Shown: one piece after another, positions 1-8,759 of the stretch
Numbering within the stretch: the first letter of the stretch is position 1
Layout of the letters: every line of letters starts with the position of its first letter
Assembly: GCA_046350655.1 (NCBI GenBank)
Contig: JAXMAB010000014.1
Span: forward strand, 62,001 to 126,000
Origin: JAEUHO01 sp046350655
GTDB taxonomy: Bacteria; Planctomycetota; PLA2; JAEUHO01
Length of the DNA stretch: 64,000 nucleotides
Reading direction: 5' to 3'
The notes under the pieces: model-generated
What the model was told of the DNA's origin: nothing
Databases searched by the model: none
What the model saw: only the letters and a program-made list of their open reading frames with translations
Translations under genes and position numbers: made by a program

Positions 1-2
1 AG

Positions 3-1070
3 ACCGAGAAGAGCTACCCCTACAAGGAGACCGAGCCGGAGACGCCGGTCTTGGAGGCGGAGAGGACGGTGTTCAACATCGTCGCCGCTCGCATCAACGA
101 CCACCACGACGCCTTCCGCTCCGGAAAGCCTGTTGATCGTCGTCTCACACTTACGCTTCTCCGACAAGCGATCGAATCCGACCCCTCGAACCTTCGGCTG
201 ATCTTCGAGGAGGTGATCGCGCTGCCTGAAGAGCAGCGGAAGGACCTCGCAGATCTGCTCAAGCGTACGAACCTCACAGCGATCATCGGAGCCGCGAAGA
301 CCGTCGCCGACAGGCTCACGATCATTGAGGGATTCGACCACATCCTGTTCGACACGGACTGGAGAGCGAAACTCCGCGAACGCACGCAACTCCACCGCCT
401 CCTCGTCCACCACCAGTGGATCTTTGGCGATGAGTACACGACCGACACAGACGACGACGGTCTTCGTGCGGTTCTGACCAAGCACCTCGCACACCTCGGT
501 CGCACGGATCCCTCCCCTGAGGTCGATGTCACGTTGATCGACGGGAAGGACGGGATTCCCGACCTGATGCTGTCGAGGCAGTTCAGGCGCGACCGGGGGA
601 TGATGGAGCACCTCGTCGTCGAATTGAAGAGACCCTCTGTCGCGATCGGCGCAACCGAAATCGTGCAGATCAAGAAGTACGCGCAAGCGGTTGTCGCCGA
701 CGAGCGATTCTCGAAGACGACTACTCGGTGGACGTTCCTCCTGCTCGGCAACGACTGGGATGGCTACGCAGAGTCCGAGGCCGCGATCGAGGGCCTACCC
801 TACGGAACGATCGACCAGAAGCCGGGTGTCCGCATCATCATGAAGCGTTGGTCTGATGTCCTCGCCGAGGCTCGCCAACGCTATGAGTTCTTCCGTGCGC
901 AACTCGACGTCGAGGCTAGGAAGTCTGAGGGATTCGAGTACCTGCGGACGCACCACGCAGAGCTGTTGGCAGGAAAGGGTTTGACGAAAAAGAGGGAACG
1001 GCAACTGCTGGAATCCACGATCGTGGTGCCGCCCGCCCAACCCCCGGCCGCTTCCCCACCCGGTCCCTAG
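3..1070 (+). CDS. Shedu-like (DUF4263) nuclease-domain protein, 5' end missing
   Basis: The frame is already open at the first base of the window, so the gene starts upstream; a TTG at 51 is only an internal candidate. The C-terminal half reads as a PD-(D/E)XK nuclease core of the Shedu kind: GKDGIPDLMLSR (about nt 541-576) supplies the acidic residue and VVELKRPS (about nt 613-636) the E-x-K. The preceding ADRL...LFDTDW...HHQWIFGDEY segment is typical of this family. From memory, related proteins carry an N-terminal Hsp90-like (GHKL) ATPase domain; that part would lie outside the window. Shedu proteins are anti-phage defence nucleases. Codon use is noticeably less GC3-biased than in the genes from 2051 onward, which suggests transfer. 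The family call rests on motif recognition, not a search. Confidence 0.65.
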   Translation, partial: TEKSYPYKETEPETPVLEAERTVFNIVAARINDHHDAFRSGKPVDRRLTLTLLRQAIESDPSNLRLIFEEVIALPEEQRKDLADLLKRTNLTAIIGAAKTVADRLTIIEGFDHILFDTDWRAKLRERTQLHRLLVHHQWIFGDEYTTDTDDDGLRAVLTKHLAHLGRTDPSPEVDVTLIDGKDGIPDLMLSRQFRRDRGMMEHLVVELKRPSVAIGATEIVQIKKYAQAVVADERFSKTTTRWTFLLLGNDWDGYAESEAAIEGLPYGTIDQKPGVRIIMKRWSDVLAEARQRYEFFRAQLDVEARKSEGFEYLRTHHAELLAGKGLTKKRERQLLESTIVVPPAQPPAASPPGP

Positions 1071-1263
1071 CGCGGGTTTATCCAAGACCCAAAACGGGGA
1101 GACTTCGGCAGGGGGACCCCATCAGGGGCTGGGTCTCTTCTCATGCGATCGGAGTGAGGGATTCGATCGAGGGAGATTCCTCGGGTCAAACCTCGGGTGT
1201 GGACCCCGCGCCCACCCGTCCTGTCTTCGCAACCGGGTCGCCGGGCGGCCGGCGGCTCTGCCC

Positions 1264-1572
1264 GTGAGCGCCCGCGACAACCTACGCAGCACCCGCTCCC
1301 GTGAGGACATCGACCTCGACGCGGAGGTCAGGACTAGGGTCCAAGTCCTGCGTGCCCGGATGCTCGACGCCTTCGGGGGCGACCAGTACGGCGAGGTGGT
1401 GGCGGAGTTGGCCCGGATCGCGCTGGACCCGCGCACCCCGCGGAAGACCCGCGTCGTGGCCCTGACGGCGTACGCCCGTGCGGCGGGGTCCCTCGTGGCG
1501 GAGGCCCCCACGGTGAACGTCGCGGCGGGCGTGTCGATCTCCCCGGCCGACCTCCTGCACCTGATCCCGGCT
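1264..1572 (+). pseudogene. Unidentified gene fragment, possibly phage packaging-related
   Basis: A GTG-started frame with plausible coding sequence (helical, charged, VRTRVQVLRARMLDAFGG then ELARIALDPRTPRKTRVVAL) runs to about 1572. There it abuts a different gene fragment in another frame; beyond that the frame stays open but reads as noise. The pattern of short charged helices plus LARIALDPRTP is reminiscent of phage terminase small subunits, but I cannot assign a family with confidence. It lies in a stretch of remnants next to a defence gene. Confidence 0.3.
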
Positions 1573-1574
1573 GA

Positions 1575-1694
1575 TGGGGTACCTACCACAACGCCTTGTA
1601 TGTCGGGCCTCTCGGCGCCGTCGAGTACCCCGGCGCTACCTATCGCGGGGCCTACAGGTGGGGCTTCCGGGTGGTCTTGGCGGGCATGGGCTAA
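1575..1694 (+). pseudogene. C-terminal remnant of a SUMF / C-type-lectin-fold protein
   Basis: About 39 codons between two in-frame stops (TGA at 1572, TAA at 1692) read as a convincing protein tail. It begins WGTYHNALYVGP and ends YRWGFRVVLAGMG. A terminal GFRVVL is the usual ending of formylglycine-generating-enzyme (SUMF) domains. It is also the usual ending of the related C-type-lectin-fold targets of diversity-generating retroelements. Only the last strand region survives. No upstream domain in the same frame and no template repeat or reverse transcriptase is visible, so this is a fragment of unknown origin. Confidence 0.35.
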
Positions 1695-1707
1695 TCGAGC
1701 CCGAGGT

Positions 1708-2013
1708 TCACGCTGTCCATGCCCCCGCCGACGCCTCTCCGGCGTGTGTGAGGTCAGAGGACGCCCAGACCCCGAACGCGCCTCCGCTGGCGCAGACGGC
1801 CGCAACGGACGGGCTCGGAGAGGAGTTCGGCGTCGCACGCAGCAACGCCCTCCGCATCGCACGGAGGGAGGCGGGGAACGCGGTCGGCGGAGCCCGCGAT
1901 CCCGCGATGCACGCCGAGGGCGTGGAACAGACGGTGTGGGTCTCCGCGAACCGCTCGCGCGCGAACGACGACTTCCCCGTGGCGGGGATCCCGATGAGGA
2001 CGACCAGCTCCAT
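1708..2013 (-). pseudogene. Truncated P-loop kinase-like ORF
   Basis: The first 30 residues look real: MELVVLIGIPATGKSSFARE contains a clear Walker A (GIPATGKSS) as in small AAA_33 or polynucleotide-kinase-like proteins. After about residue 30 the sequence degenerates into Ser/Pro/Ala-rich noise and ends at 101 residues, short of any complete kinase. None of the other frames restores a recognisable continuation. It lies just downstream of the chloride channel gene on the same strand. Best read as a 5' gene remnant. Confidence 0.4.
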
Positions 2014-2050
2014 GCCCGCGAGCGTACCGCGGCGCCCGCCGCGAGGCCCG

Positions 2051-4120
2051 TCAAGGCGTTGCGCGATCGCCGGCGTCGCCCGCCGACGGCGAGGGCGCCC
2101 GCTCGGCCGGTGTCGCGCAGAGGCCCCGGACGGCCTCGCGGGCGTCGCCCTCGGTCACCGCGACCACCACGTCGCCGGCGCGGAGCACCGTGTCGCCGCG
2201 CGGCAGCATCACCCGGCCGGCGCGACGGACGCTCGCGAGCACGCAGGCGCGCGGCCACGCGACCTCGGCCACCCGCTTCCCGTCGCACGGCGCGCCCGCG
2301 ACGACCTCGACCTCGTCCACCGTCGCGTCGGTCGTCGACCCGAGCCGCACCTGCTGCGCCCGGTGGCGCAGCTCGGCCCGACGGGCGAGGGCGACGTCGT
2401 ACGCGCGGACGACGTCGCTGCGCCGCAGCATGCCGACGAGGCGCCGCGGCGCCGCGGGATCGACGACCGGAAGCCGCCCGACGTCGCGCACGCTCATCCG
2501 CCGCAGGGCCTCGCCGAGCGGCTCGTCCGGGGACGCGAGGAGGAGCGCGCGCGTGCAGACGTCGCCGACGGACGCGGAGTCGACGACGCCCTCCTGCACC
2601 GCGCGGTCGAGGTCCTGCGCCGCGACGATCCCGACGAGTTCGCCCGCGGCGTCGACCACCGCGAGCCCGAGGTGGCGCGTGCGGTGGATGGCCTCGAGCG
2701 CGCTGCGGGCGCTGTCGCGCTCGTGAACCGTCGGCACCGCCGTCTGCATCACGTCCCGCACGCGCAGCGCGTCGAGCACCTCCACGTCGCGCCCACGCTC
2801 GAGCCGGATGCCCTTCCGTGCGAGGCCGAGCGTGTAGACGGACTCGCGTCGGACGCGCTTCGACACGACGAGGCTCGTCGCGACCGCCAGCATCGCCGGG
2901 ACCATGATGCGGTAGTCGCGCGTGAGCTCGAACAGCAGGAGGATGGCCGTCAGCGGCGCGTGCACCGCGCCCGCGAGCACCGCCCCCATCCCGACCAGCG
3001 CGAACGCCGCCGGCTGGACGCCGAGCGAAGGCACGGCGGACGCGAGGACCTTCCCGAACGCCCCCCCGAGCATCGCGCCGAGGAACAGGCTCGGGGCGAA
3101 CACGCCGCCCGGGAACCCGGCGCCGATGCACAGCGCGGTGAGGACGAGCTTCAACGCGCAGAGCGCGAGCAGCATCGTGATCCCGGGGCCGGCGCCGCCC
3201 AGGACCGCCGCGATCCCGTCGTACCCGACGCCCAGCACCCACGGGAGGCCGAGGGCGACGGCGCCCACCATCAGCCCGGCGACGGCGGGTTTGACCCATC
3301 GCGGCGCCCGCCAGTGCCCGAACAGGTCGTGCGATGCGTACAACGCCGTCACGTAGGCCCCGGCGACGAGCCCCGCGACGCCGCCGAGCACGACGTAGCC
3401 GGGGAGTTCCCACGCGCTGCCGAGCGCGTACGTCGGGACGGAGAACGCCGGGTGCTCCCCGACGAGCCCGTGGGTGACGGCCGCCGCGCAGACCGCCGCG
3501 AGCAGCACGGTGCCGAGCGCCCCGGCGGCCAGGTCGCCCAGCAGGATCTCGAGCGCGAAGAACACGCCCGCGATCGGCGCGTTGAACGCCGCCGCGATGC
3601 CCGCGGCCGCGCCCGCGGCGACGAGCGCGCGCACGCGCTCGTCCGACAGGTGGAGCCGCTGCCCCACGAACGACCCGATGTTCGCGCCCACCTGCACCGA
3701 CGGGTCCTCCGGTCCGACCGAGGCCCCCGATCCGATGGACAACCCTGCGGCGACGACCTTCGCGGGCATGCGGCGGTACCGCAGCCGCCCGCCGGCGAGC
3801 GCGATCGACTCCATCACGCCGGCGACGCCGTGGTGGCGCTCCTCGCCGATCCACCGGACGAGGATGGCGCCGACGACCAACCCGCCCAGGGCGGGCATCA
3901 GGACCGTCGGCCACCACGCCCCGGCCGGCGCGACGTGCGCCACGATCCACGCGGTCCCCGCCTGCACCGCGTCGATCCACGCCTTGAACAGGAGCACGCC
4001 ACCCGCCGCCGCGACGCCGACCGCGATGCCGCCGCATGCCAGCAGCACCGACTCGGACCGCATCAGCGAGGCGCGGAGACGCGCCCCGAGGCTCGAGGTT
4101 CCGTCGCGTGGATCGCCCAT
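2051..4120 (-). CDS. CLC-type chloride channel/transporter with CBS and TrkA-C domains
   Basis: A 689-residue membrane protein. The CLC core spans about residues 20-430 with the three family signatures: GSGASVGPEDP (130-140), GIAAAFNAPIAGVFFALE (174-191) and GFPGGVFAPSLFLGA (335-349). The second element of the pore normally reads G-K/R-E-G-P; here it is GPEDP, keeping the Glu (E138) expected to gate or couple protons, so transport is likely intact. Two CBS domains follow (about 455-575), then a TrkA-C-like domain (about 605-680), suggesting control by a nucleotide or other ligand at the cytoplasmic face. Whether it is a channel or a Cl-/H+ exchanger cannot be told. It is separated from the next upstream gene by about 70 bases that contain one GCGAGGCCCG copy (4170). 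Confidence 0.9.
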   Translation of the reverse strand: MGDPRDGTSSLGARLRASLMRSESVLLACGGIAVGVAAAGGVLLFKAWIDAVQAGTAWIVAHVAPAGAWWPTVLMPALGGLVVGAILVRWIGEERHHGVAGVMESIALAGGRLRYRRMPAKVVAAGLSIGSGASVGPEDPSVQVGANIGSFVGQRLHLSDERVRALVAAGAAAGIAAAFNAPIAGVFFALEILLGDLAAGALGTVLLAAVCAAAVTHGLVGEHPAFSVPTYALGSAWELPGYVVLGGVAGLVAGAYVTALYASHDLFGHWRAPRWVKPAVAGLMVGAVALGLPWVLGVGYDGIAAVLGGAGPGITMLLALCALKLVLTALCIGAGFPGGVFAPSLFLGAMLGGAFGKVLASAVPSLGVQPAAFALVGMGAVLAGAVHAPLTAILLLFELTRDYRIMVPAMLAVATSLVVSKRVRRESVYTLGLARKGIRLERGRDVEVLDALRVRDVMQTAVPTVHERDSARSALEAIHRTRHLGLAVVDAAGELVGIVAAQDLDRAVQEGVVDSASVGDVCTRALLLASPDEPLGEALRRMSVRDVGRLPVVDPAAPRRLVGMLRRSDVVRAYDVALARRAELRHRAQQVRLGSTTDATVDEVEVVAGAPCDGKRVAEVAWPRACVLASVRRAGRVMLPRGDTVLRAGDVVVAVTEGDAREAVRGLCATPAERAPSPSAGDAGDRATP

Positions 4121-4192
4121 CGGCGCATGATGCGCCCGCGGGAGGGAGGCGAGGACACTTTCCGGGACCGCGAGGCCCGCGCGGTCGCGCGG

Positions 4193-6127
4193 TCAGGGAC
4201 GGGTGGTGAGGTCGACCTCGAGGGTCGTCGTCTCGCCCGGGCGCAGGTTGATCCGGCGCGGTGCGGACGGAGCGAGCGACAGGAACTCGCCCCCGACGCG
4301 GGCGGCGGCCACGGACACCCACCCCGTGCCGATCGGCAACGCATCGAACTGAAGGGCCGCGTCCAGGCGCGCGCGTGCCCAGAACGGCTGCGCGTCGGCC
4401 GTCGCCCCCCATCGCAACTCCAACTCCGCGAGCCGGGCCTCGCGACCGTCCACCCGCGCGACGATCTCCAGCGTGGCCGCCCGACGGAGCCGCACGACGA
4501 CCGTCGCCGACGGGGTGCCCTCGTCGAACGGCCCGATGTCGACGACCGCCGGGGCGTAGCCCTTCGCGTGGACGATCAGGGGCGCGCGCGTGGACGGGAG
4601 CCACAGTTGGCGAGGCGACGCCGAACGGGGCCCACGCCACGGTTCGAACCACGCGAACGCGTACGAGAGCCACGTGTCACCGATCGCCACGTCGGCGCCG
4701 CTGTCGTCGTCGACCGCGTCGATCCGCACGACCACCGGCGCCGGCACCGACAGGCGGAGCACCGATGCATCGGGCGCGACCTCGACGTCCTGCGACCACC
4801 CGACGGGATCGACGTGCGCCGTGTACGGACCGGCCTCGATCGCGCGGAAGTCGAACGCGACGGCGTCGCCGGGGCCACGGGGGAGCAACGCGGAGCGGGC
4901 CTCGCGTCCCGGAGCCCTCGACCGCGGTTCGAGCCGGAGCATCCACGTCGCGTCGGGGAACGCGAGTCCCCACGCCGCGGGGATGCGCACCGTGCCCTCG
5001 ACGTCCACCGCCGCCGTGCGCACGATCGGCGTCGGGGGCGGCGGCCGCAACGTGACCGGCACCGTGCGCCCCGGGACGACGGTGACGGTCGTCGTCGCGA
5101 TCGGCGGTCCTCCGTCGAGGGAGCGCAACTCGACGTCGACGGGCCCCTGGGCGAAACGCGGGGAGACCGCGCGACCATCCGCGCCCGGGACGACGACCGC
5201 CGCGTCGAAGTCCGCGCCGTCCGCGGTGAAGCGGACCGACGCCCGCCGGTTCGACGGGTCCACGACGGTGACCTCGACGTCGCCGCCGGGCGCGAGGCGA
5301 ACCTCCGCGTCGTCGCCGCGGACGAAGGCGTGCCGCCGTGCGAAGCCGGGCGCCTCGACGACGACGTACCACCCCGACCACGTCCGCGGGAGACGCGCAC
5401 GTCCCGCCGCATCGGTGACGACGCGCGCGCGGCCGCTGGCGTCGAGGGCCGCGACGTCCTCGACCCGGAAGGCATCGAGGGCCCGCAGGTCCGCGGGGGT
5501 CGGCCGCTCCTCGCGGCTGCTCGACGACTCCGACTCGAGCGCGGTCATGCACCGCACGGACGCGCCCGCGACGGCGTGGCCGTCGTCGTCCCGGACCTGC
5601 ACGGTGCGTTCGCTCCGCGCGGGGAGCACGACCGCGAGCGAACCGTCGGCCGCGAGCGCTTGCCCGCGAGCCGTCACCACGTCCGGGCCGAACGAGAGTC
5701 GGACGTCGTACGGCCCGTCGGACGCGATCCACACGTCGAACGCGCCGTCCACCACGTCGGTGCTCGACGCCTGCTGGCCGTCGACGTGCAACGAGAGCAC
5801 GCCGCCGGAGGGCAGCGGCAGGCCGTCCCTACAGCGCACGACGCCGGGGACGTGGCGGCCGAGGGCCCGTGCCTGCGCAGCGTCCTGGACCGTCGGGACG
5901 CCGTCGGCCTCGGGCGGCGGCGGCACGAAGGGGCGCTCGGGGGGCGGGACCGCGAGGCCCGCGCGCTCGCGCGCCTCGGGCACGTCGAAGGCGCCCGGGC
6001 CGAGGTCGTTGCTCCCGCCGTCCGGCGTGCGGCTCCCCCCGTCCAACGAACGGCGCCCGACGACGAACGCCGCGCCCGCGGCGAGCAGGACGGCGACGGC
6101 GATCCCGAGGCGCTCCGGCCACTTCAT
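4193..6127 (-). CDS. Membrane-anchored carboxypeptidase-regulatory-like domain protein
   Basis: I start at the ATG at 6127 (MKWPERLG), not the upstream ATG at 6151, because it directly precedes the hydrophobic segment IAVAVLLAAGAAFVVG. The product is about 644 residues: an N-terminal membrane anchor or signal, a Pro-rich linker, then several beta-sandwich modules. Repeated phrases such as RTVQVRDDDGHAVAGASVRC are typical of carboxypeptidase-regulatory-like and CnaB-like folds. No catalytic motif is seen. Such large beta-domain proteins are common in planctomycete envelopes; a structural or adhesive role is a guess. One GGGACCGCGAGGCCCG copy lies in the low-complexity N-terminal coding region (5952). 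Confidence 0.7.
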   Translation of the reverse strand: MKWPERLGIAVAVLLAAGAAFVVGRRSLDGGSRTPDGGSNDLGPGAFDVPEARERAGLAVPPPERPFVPPPPEADGVPTVQDAAQARALGRHVPGVVRCRDGLPLPSGGVLSLHVDGQQASSTDVVDGAFDVWIASDGPYDVRLSFGPDVVTARGQALAADGSLAVVLPARSERTVQVRDDDGHAVAGASVRCMTALESESSSSREERPTPADLRALDAFRVEDVAALDASGRARVVTDAAGRARLPRTWSGWYVVVEAPGFARRHAFVRGDDAEVRLAPGGDVEVTVVDPSNRRASVRFTADGADFDAAVVVPGADGRAVSPRFAQGPVDVELRSLDGGPPIATTTVTVVPGRTVPVTLRPPPPTPIVRTAAVDVEGTVRIPAAWGLAFPDATWMLRLEPRSRAPGREARSALLPRGPGDAVAFDFRAIEAGPYTAHVDPVGWSQDVEVAPDASVLRLSVPAPVVVRIDAVDDDSGADVAIGDTWLSYAFAWFEPWRGPRSASPRQLWLPSTRAPLIVHAKGYAPAVVDIGPFDEGTPSATVVVRLRRAATLEIVARVDGREARLAELELRWGATADAQPFWARARLDAALQFDALPIGTGWVSVAAARVGGEFLSLAPSAPRRINLRPGETTTLEVDLTTRP

Positions 6128-6204
6128 GCCCCCGAGGATATCGCCGGTCACGGATCCGGGCCTTGCTCCCGGGACCGCGAGGCCCGCTCCCGTACGATGC
6201 CGGG

Positions 6205-7002
6205 ATGCCCATCGCCGCCGCGCTGCAGACGGAGCCCCGGTTCGGGGAGGTCGCCGGGAACCTCGCCGACGCGGAGGCCGCGCTCGCGGGGGTCGAGGCG
6301 GACCTCCTCGTGTTGTCGGAGCTGTTCTCGACCGGGTACGCGTTCCGCGACCGGGCCGAGGCGGCGACGATGGCGGAGACGTTCCCCGACGGCGGCCCGA
6401 CGCTCGCCTTCCTCGCGCGCACGAGCGCGCGCACGCGCGGCGTCGTGGTCGGGGGCTACGTCGAGCGCGACGGGGCGCGGCTCTACAACGCGGCGGCGGT
6501 CTTCGCCGGCGGGGTGCCGCGGGTGTCGTACCGCAAGGTGCACCTCTTCGGCTTCGAGCCCGAGGTGTTCGACGCGGGCCCGGGCCCGTTCGAGGTCGTG
6601 GAGCACGCCGGCGTCCGCGTCGGCGTGATGATCTGCTTCGACTGGCGGTTCCCCGAGGCCGCGCGCACCCTCGCGCTCGCGGGGGCCGACGTGCTCGCGC
6701 ACCCGAGCAACCTCGTCACGACGTTGTGCCCCGCGGCGATGGTGACGCGGGCCGTCGAGAACGGCGTGTACGCGGTGACGGCGGGCCGGACGGGCGTCGA
6801 GCACCGTCCGCCGCGGCCGTCCCTCGCGTTCCAGGGCGGCAGCCAGATCGTGGGCCCGCGCGGCGAGGTGCTCGCGCGCGCGCCCGACGACCGCCCGGCG
6901 CTCCTCCGCGCGGCCTTCGACCCGGCGAAGGCACGCGACAAGCGCCTCACCTACGGCAACGACCTGCTCGGCGCCCGCCGCCCCGACGTGTACCGGTTGT
7001 GA
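6205..7002 (+). CDS. Carbon-nitrogen hydrolase (nitrilase superfamily)
   Basis: A 265-residue, single-domain amidohydrolase with the full catalytic triad: E39 (LLVLSELFSTGY), K111 (YRKVHLFGFEPE) and C144 (MICFDWRFPE). It would hydrolyse a small amide or nitrile in the cytoplasm. The Y-R-K-x-H-L-F and C-F-D-W-R-F-P-E blocks resemble the omega-amidase/N-carbamoyl group, but the substrate is not predictable. The ATG at 6205 is chosen because homology begins immediately (PIAAALQTEPRFGEV); the longer open frame upstream is a GC artefact. A TACGAT box (6193-6198) sits six bases before the start, which could mean a very short leader. Confidence 0.9.
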   Translation: MPIAAALQTEPRFGEVAGNLADAEAALAGVEADLLVLSELFSTGYAFRDRAEAATMAETFPDGGPTLAFLARTSARTRGVVVGGYVERDGARLYNAAAVFAGGVPRVSYRKVHLFGFEPEVFDAGPGPFEVVEHAGVRVGVMICFDWRFPEAARTLALAGADVLAHPSNLVTTLCPAAMVTRAVENGVYAVTAGRTGVEHRPPRPSLAFQGGSQIVGPRGEVLARAPDDRPALLRAAFDPAKARDKRLTYGNDLLGARRPDVYRL

Positions 7003-7106
7003 GACCAGTTCGGTCGCTTCGCATTCCGCCGAGGCAATCCACGACGACGCCGCTACGATGAGGTGAGCGCCGTGTGTCCGACCGACGGTGGCGCCGGGAG
7101 CCCGTC

Positions 7107-8084
7107 ATGGCGCAGCGGATTCGCAGGTGGCCCGCCGCGGGATGGCTGCTGGCGGGCCTCGCGTGCGTTCGGGTCGCGGCCGCGGAGGACGCGCCGCCGG
7201 CGCCCGCCCCCACGCCGGTCGAGCCCCCGGCAGCGCCGCCCGCGGCCCCGGCCGCGCCCGCGCCGGCCCCGTCCGACGCGACGCCCGGCCCGGCGAGGCC
7301 CGAGCCCGTCGTCGCGTTCCTGAAGGACTGGGCGGCGGCCGTCGGCGACGCGAAGGACGACGCCACGGGCTTCCCGAAGCGGGTGAAGCGCGCGAAGGAC
7401 GGCATGGAGATGGTGCTCGTGCCCGGCGGTTCGTTCCCGCAGGGCGCGGTGCCCGGCGACCCGCGTGCGCTGGCGGAGGAGAAGCCGCGGCGGGTCGTGA
7501 CGCTGTCGAAGGCCTACTACGTGGACGAGCACGAGGTGACCGTCGCGATGTGGAAGGCGTACGCCGCGGCCACCGGCGCGCCGCTCCCGCCGCTCCAGGA
7601 GGACGCGACCGACGCGTTCCCCGCGCACGGCGTGTCGTGGGACGCCGCGATGGCGTACGCGGCGTGGGCCGGCGTGTCGCTCCCGACGGAGGCGCAGTGG
7701 GAGCGCGCGGCCCGGGGCGGGGCCGACGACGCGATCTTCCCGTGGGGCGCGGACGACGACGTGAAGCGGCGCAACGGCGCGCTCGACTTCGACGGGTTCG
7801 CGGGGCTCGCGCCGGTGAAGTCGTTCCCGGCGAACGCGTACGGCCTGTTCGACGTGGCGGGCAACGTCGAGGAGTGGTGCCTCGACGTCTACGACGAGAA
7901 GGCCTACGAGGCGGGCGCGGCCACGGACCCCACGGGCCCGTCCGACGCCGTGCCCACGCGGGTGCTGCGGGGCGGCTGCGCGCAGAGCCTGCGTCCCGCG
8001 CTCCGCTGCTCGAGCCGCGGCCTCGGCTCCCACGACATCGACCCCGTCAACGCCGGCCTGCGGACCGTGAAAGCCCTGCCGTAG
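7107..8084 (+). CDS. Secreted SUMF/formylglycine-generating-enzyme-like protein
   Basis: I choose the ATG at 7107 because GGGAG lies six bases upstream and a good signal peptide follows (MAQRIRRWPAAGWLLAGLAC, then a VAAAED cleavage region). A Pro/Ala-rich linker to about residue 70 leads into a SUMF domain: GMEMVLVPGGSF, YYVDEHEVTVAMWKAY, GVSWDAAMAYAAWAG, LPTEAQWERAARGG, GNVEEWCLDVY and VLRGGCAQS. The sequence lacks the tight catalytic Cys pair of true formylglycine enzymes, so I call it only a SUMF-fold protein. In planctomycetes these are often secreted proteins of unknown role beside sulfatases or kinases; no sulfatase is seen here. Confidence 0.8.
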   Translation: MAQRIRRWPAAGWLLAGLACVRVAAAEDAPPAPAPTPVEPPAAPPAAPAAPAPAPSDATPGPARPEPVVAFLKDWAAAVGDAKDDATGFPKRVKRAKDGMEMVLVPGGSFPQGAVPGDPRALAEEKPRRVVTLSKAYYVDEHEVTVAMWKAYAAATGAPLPPLQEDATDAFPAHGVSWDAAMAYAAWAGVSLPTEAQWERAARGGADDAIFPWGADDDVKRRNGALDFDGFAGLAPVKSFPANAYGLFDVAGNVEEWCLDVYDEKAYEAGAATDPTGPSDAVPTRVLRGGCAQSLRPALRCSSRGLGSHDIDPVNAGLRTVKALP

Positions 8085-8210
8085 CGGAGGAGGACGCGGC
8101 GGGCCGCCGGGCCTCGCGTGCCCGGAGAAGGGGAGCGGGATCCACGGCGAGCCGGCGCGGGCTTGCGATCGGTGTCGCGGACCGGCCGGCGAATGAACCC
8201 GTGGACGCCC

Positions 8211-8238
8211 GGGCGGGCGCAAGGCCCGCCCCTACGGG
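8211..8238 (+). repeat. REP-like palindromic element, lone copy
   Basis: GGGCGGGC-GCAAG-GCCCGCCC followed by CTACGGG forms an 8-base stem with a GCAAG loop. The same element, in the opposite orientation, is the core of the three tandem units at 8323-8697. I recall elements of the form GGGCG-x-CCGCAAGGG-x-CGCCCCTACG as dispersed repeats in many bacterial genomes. Confidence 0.5.
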
Positions 8239-8322
8239 ATGCACGCCAACGGTGGTTTTCGACCACAATGCGCGATCTTCGGGCCCGACACATGGCGACA
8301 CGCACGGCGCGGCACGCGGCCG

Positions 8323-8697
8323 CGCCACCGACGGCGTGGATCGATGCCGACGCCCGTAGGGCGCGGCCCTTGCGGGCGCCCGCCGGTCGCGCCGATGGAC
8401 GACGAACGCGGCGGCCCGAACCCGATCACCCCGTCCGACACATCGCGGCACGCGTGACATGCGCGCGCGCCACCGACGACGTGGATCGATGCCGATGCAC
8501 GTAGGGCGCGGCCCTTGCGGCCGCCCGCCGGCCGCGCCGATGGACGACGAACGCGGCGGCCCGACCCCGATCACCCCGTCCGACGCATCACGACACGCGA
8601 TCGGGTCACCGAAGACGGCGATCGATGCCGATGCCCGTAGGGCGCGGCCCTTGCGGCCGCCCGCCGGTCGCGCCGATGGACGACGAACGCGGCGGCC
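8323..8697 (-). repeat. Three tandem ~140-base repeats with REP-like hairpin core
   Basis: Three near-identical units begin about 8323, 8469 and 8607, with the shared word GATCGATGCC at 8339, 8484 and 8620 (spacings 145 and 136). Each holds the block CGTAGGGCGCGGCCCTTGCG and, further on, GCGCCGATGGACGACGAACG. Read on the minus strand the core is the same palindrome as at 8211-8238. Units 1 and 2 share a longer tail (GATCACCCCGTCCGACRCATC). The whole 8085-8759 spacer has no coding sequence I can support; it also holds GCGAGGCCCG copies at 8108 and 8725. Units are too long and too few for a CRISPR array. Confidence 0.75.
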
Positions 8698-8759
8698 TGT
8701 TCGTGGCCGACAATCGCCCGGACCGCGAGGCCCGGCCGTCGACGGGCCGGCGCCTGCCG

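Noticed and set aside
1575..1694. Working diversity-generating retroelement
   Set aside because: Only a lectin-like tail is present. No reverse transcriptase, no accessory protein and no matching template repeat occur in the window.
1574..6628. A 1684-codon plus-strand open frame
   Set aside because: It runs antisense through the chloride channel and the next gene, with Arg/Ala/His-rich sequence and no domain. In this GC range stops are rare and antisense frames stay open by chance. The same applies to the long shadows at 1122-4673, 36294-39113, 41561-47143 and 58443-62237.
7107..8084. True sulfatase-activating formylglycine enzyme
   Set aside because: The fold is right, but the two closely spaced active-site cysteines near the C-terminus are not in the expected context and no sulfatase is adjacent.
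8323..8697. CRISPR array
   Set aside because: Only three units, each about 140 bases and similar throughout, with no short repeat plus variable spacer pattern and no cas genes nearby.
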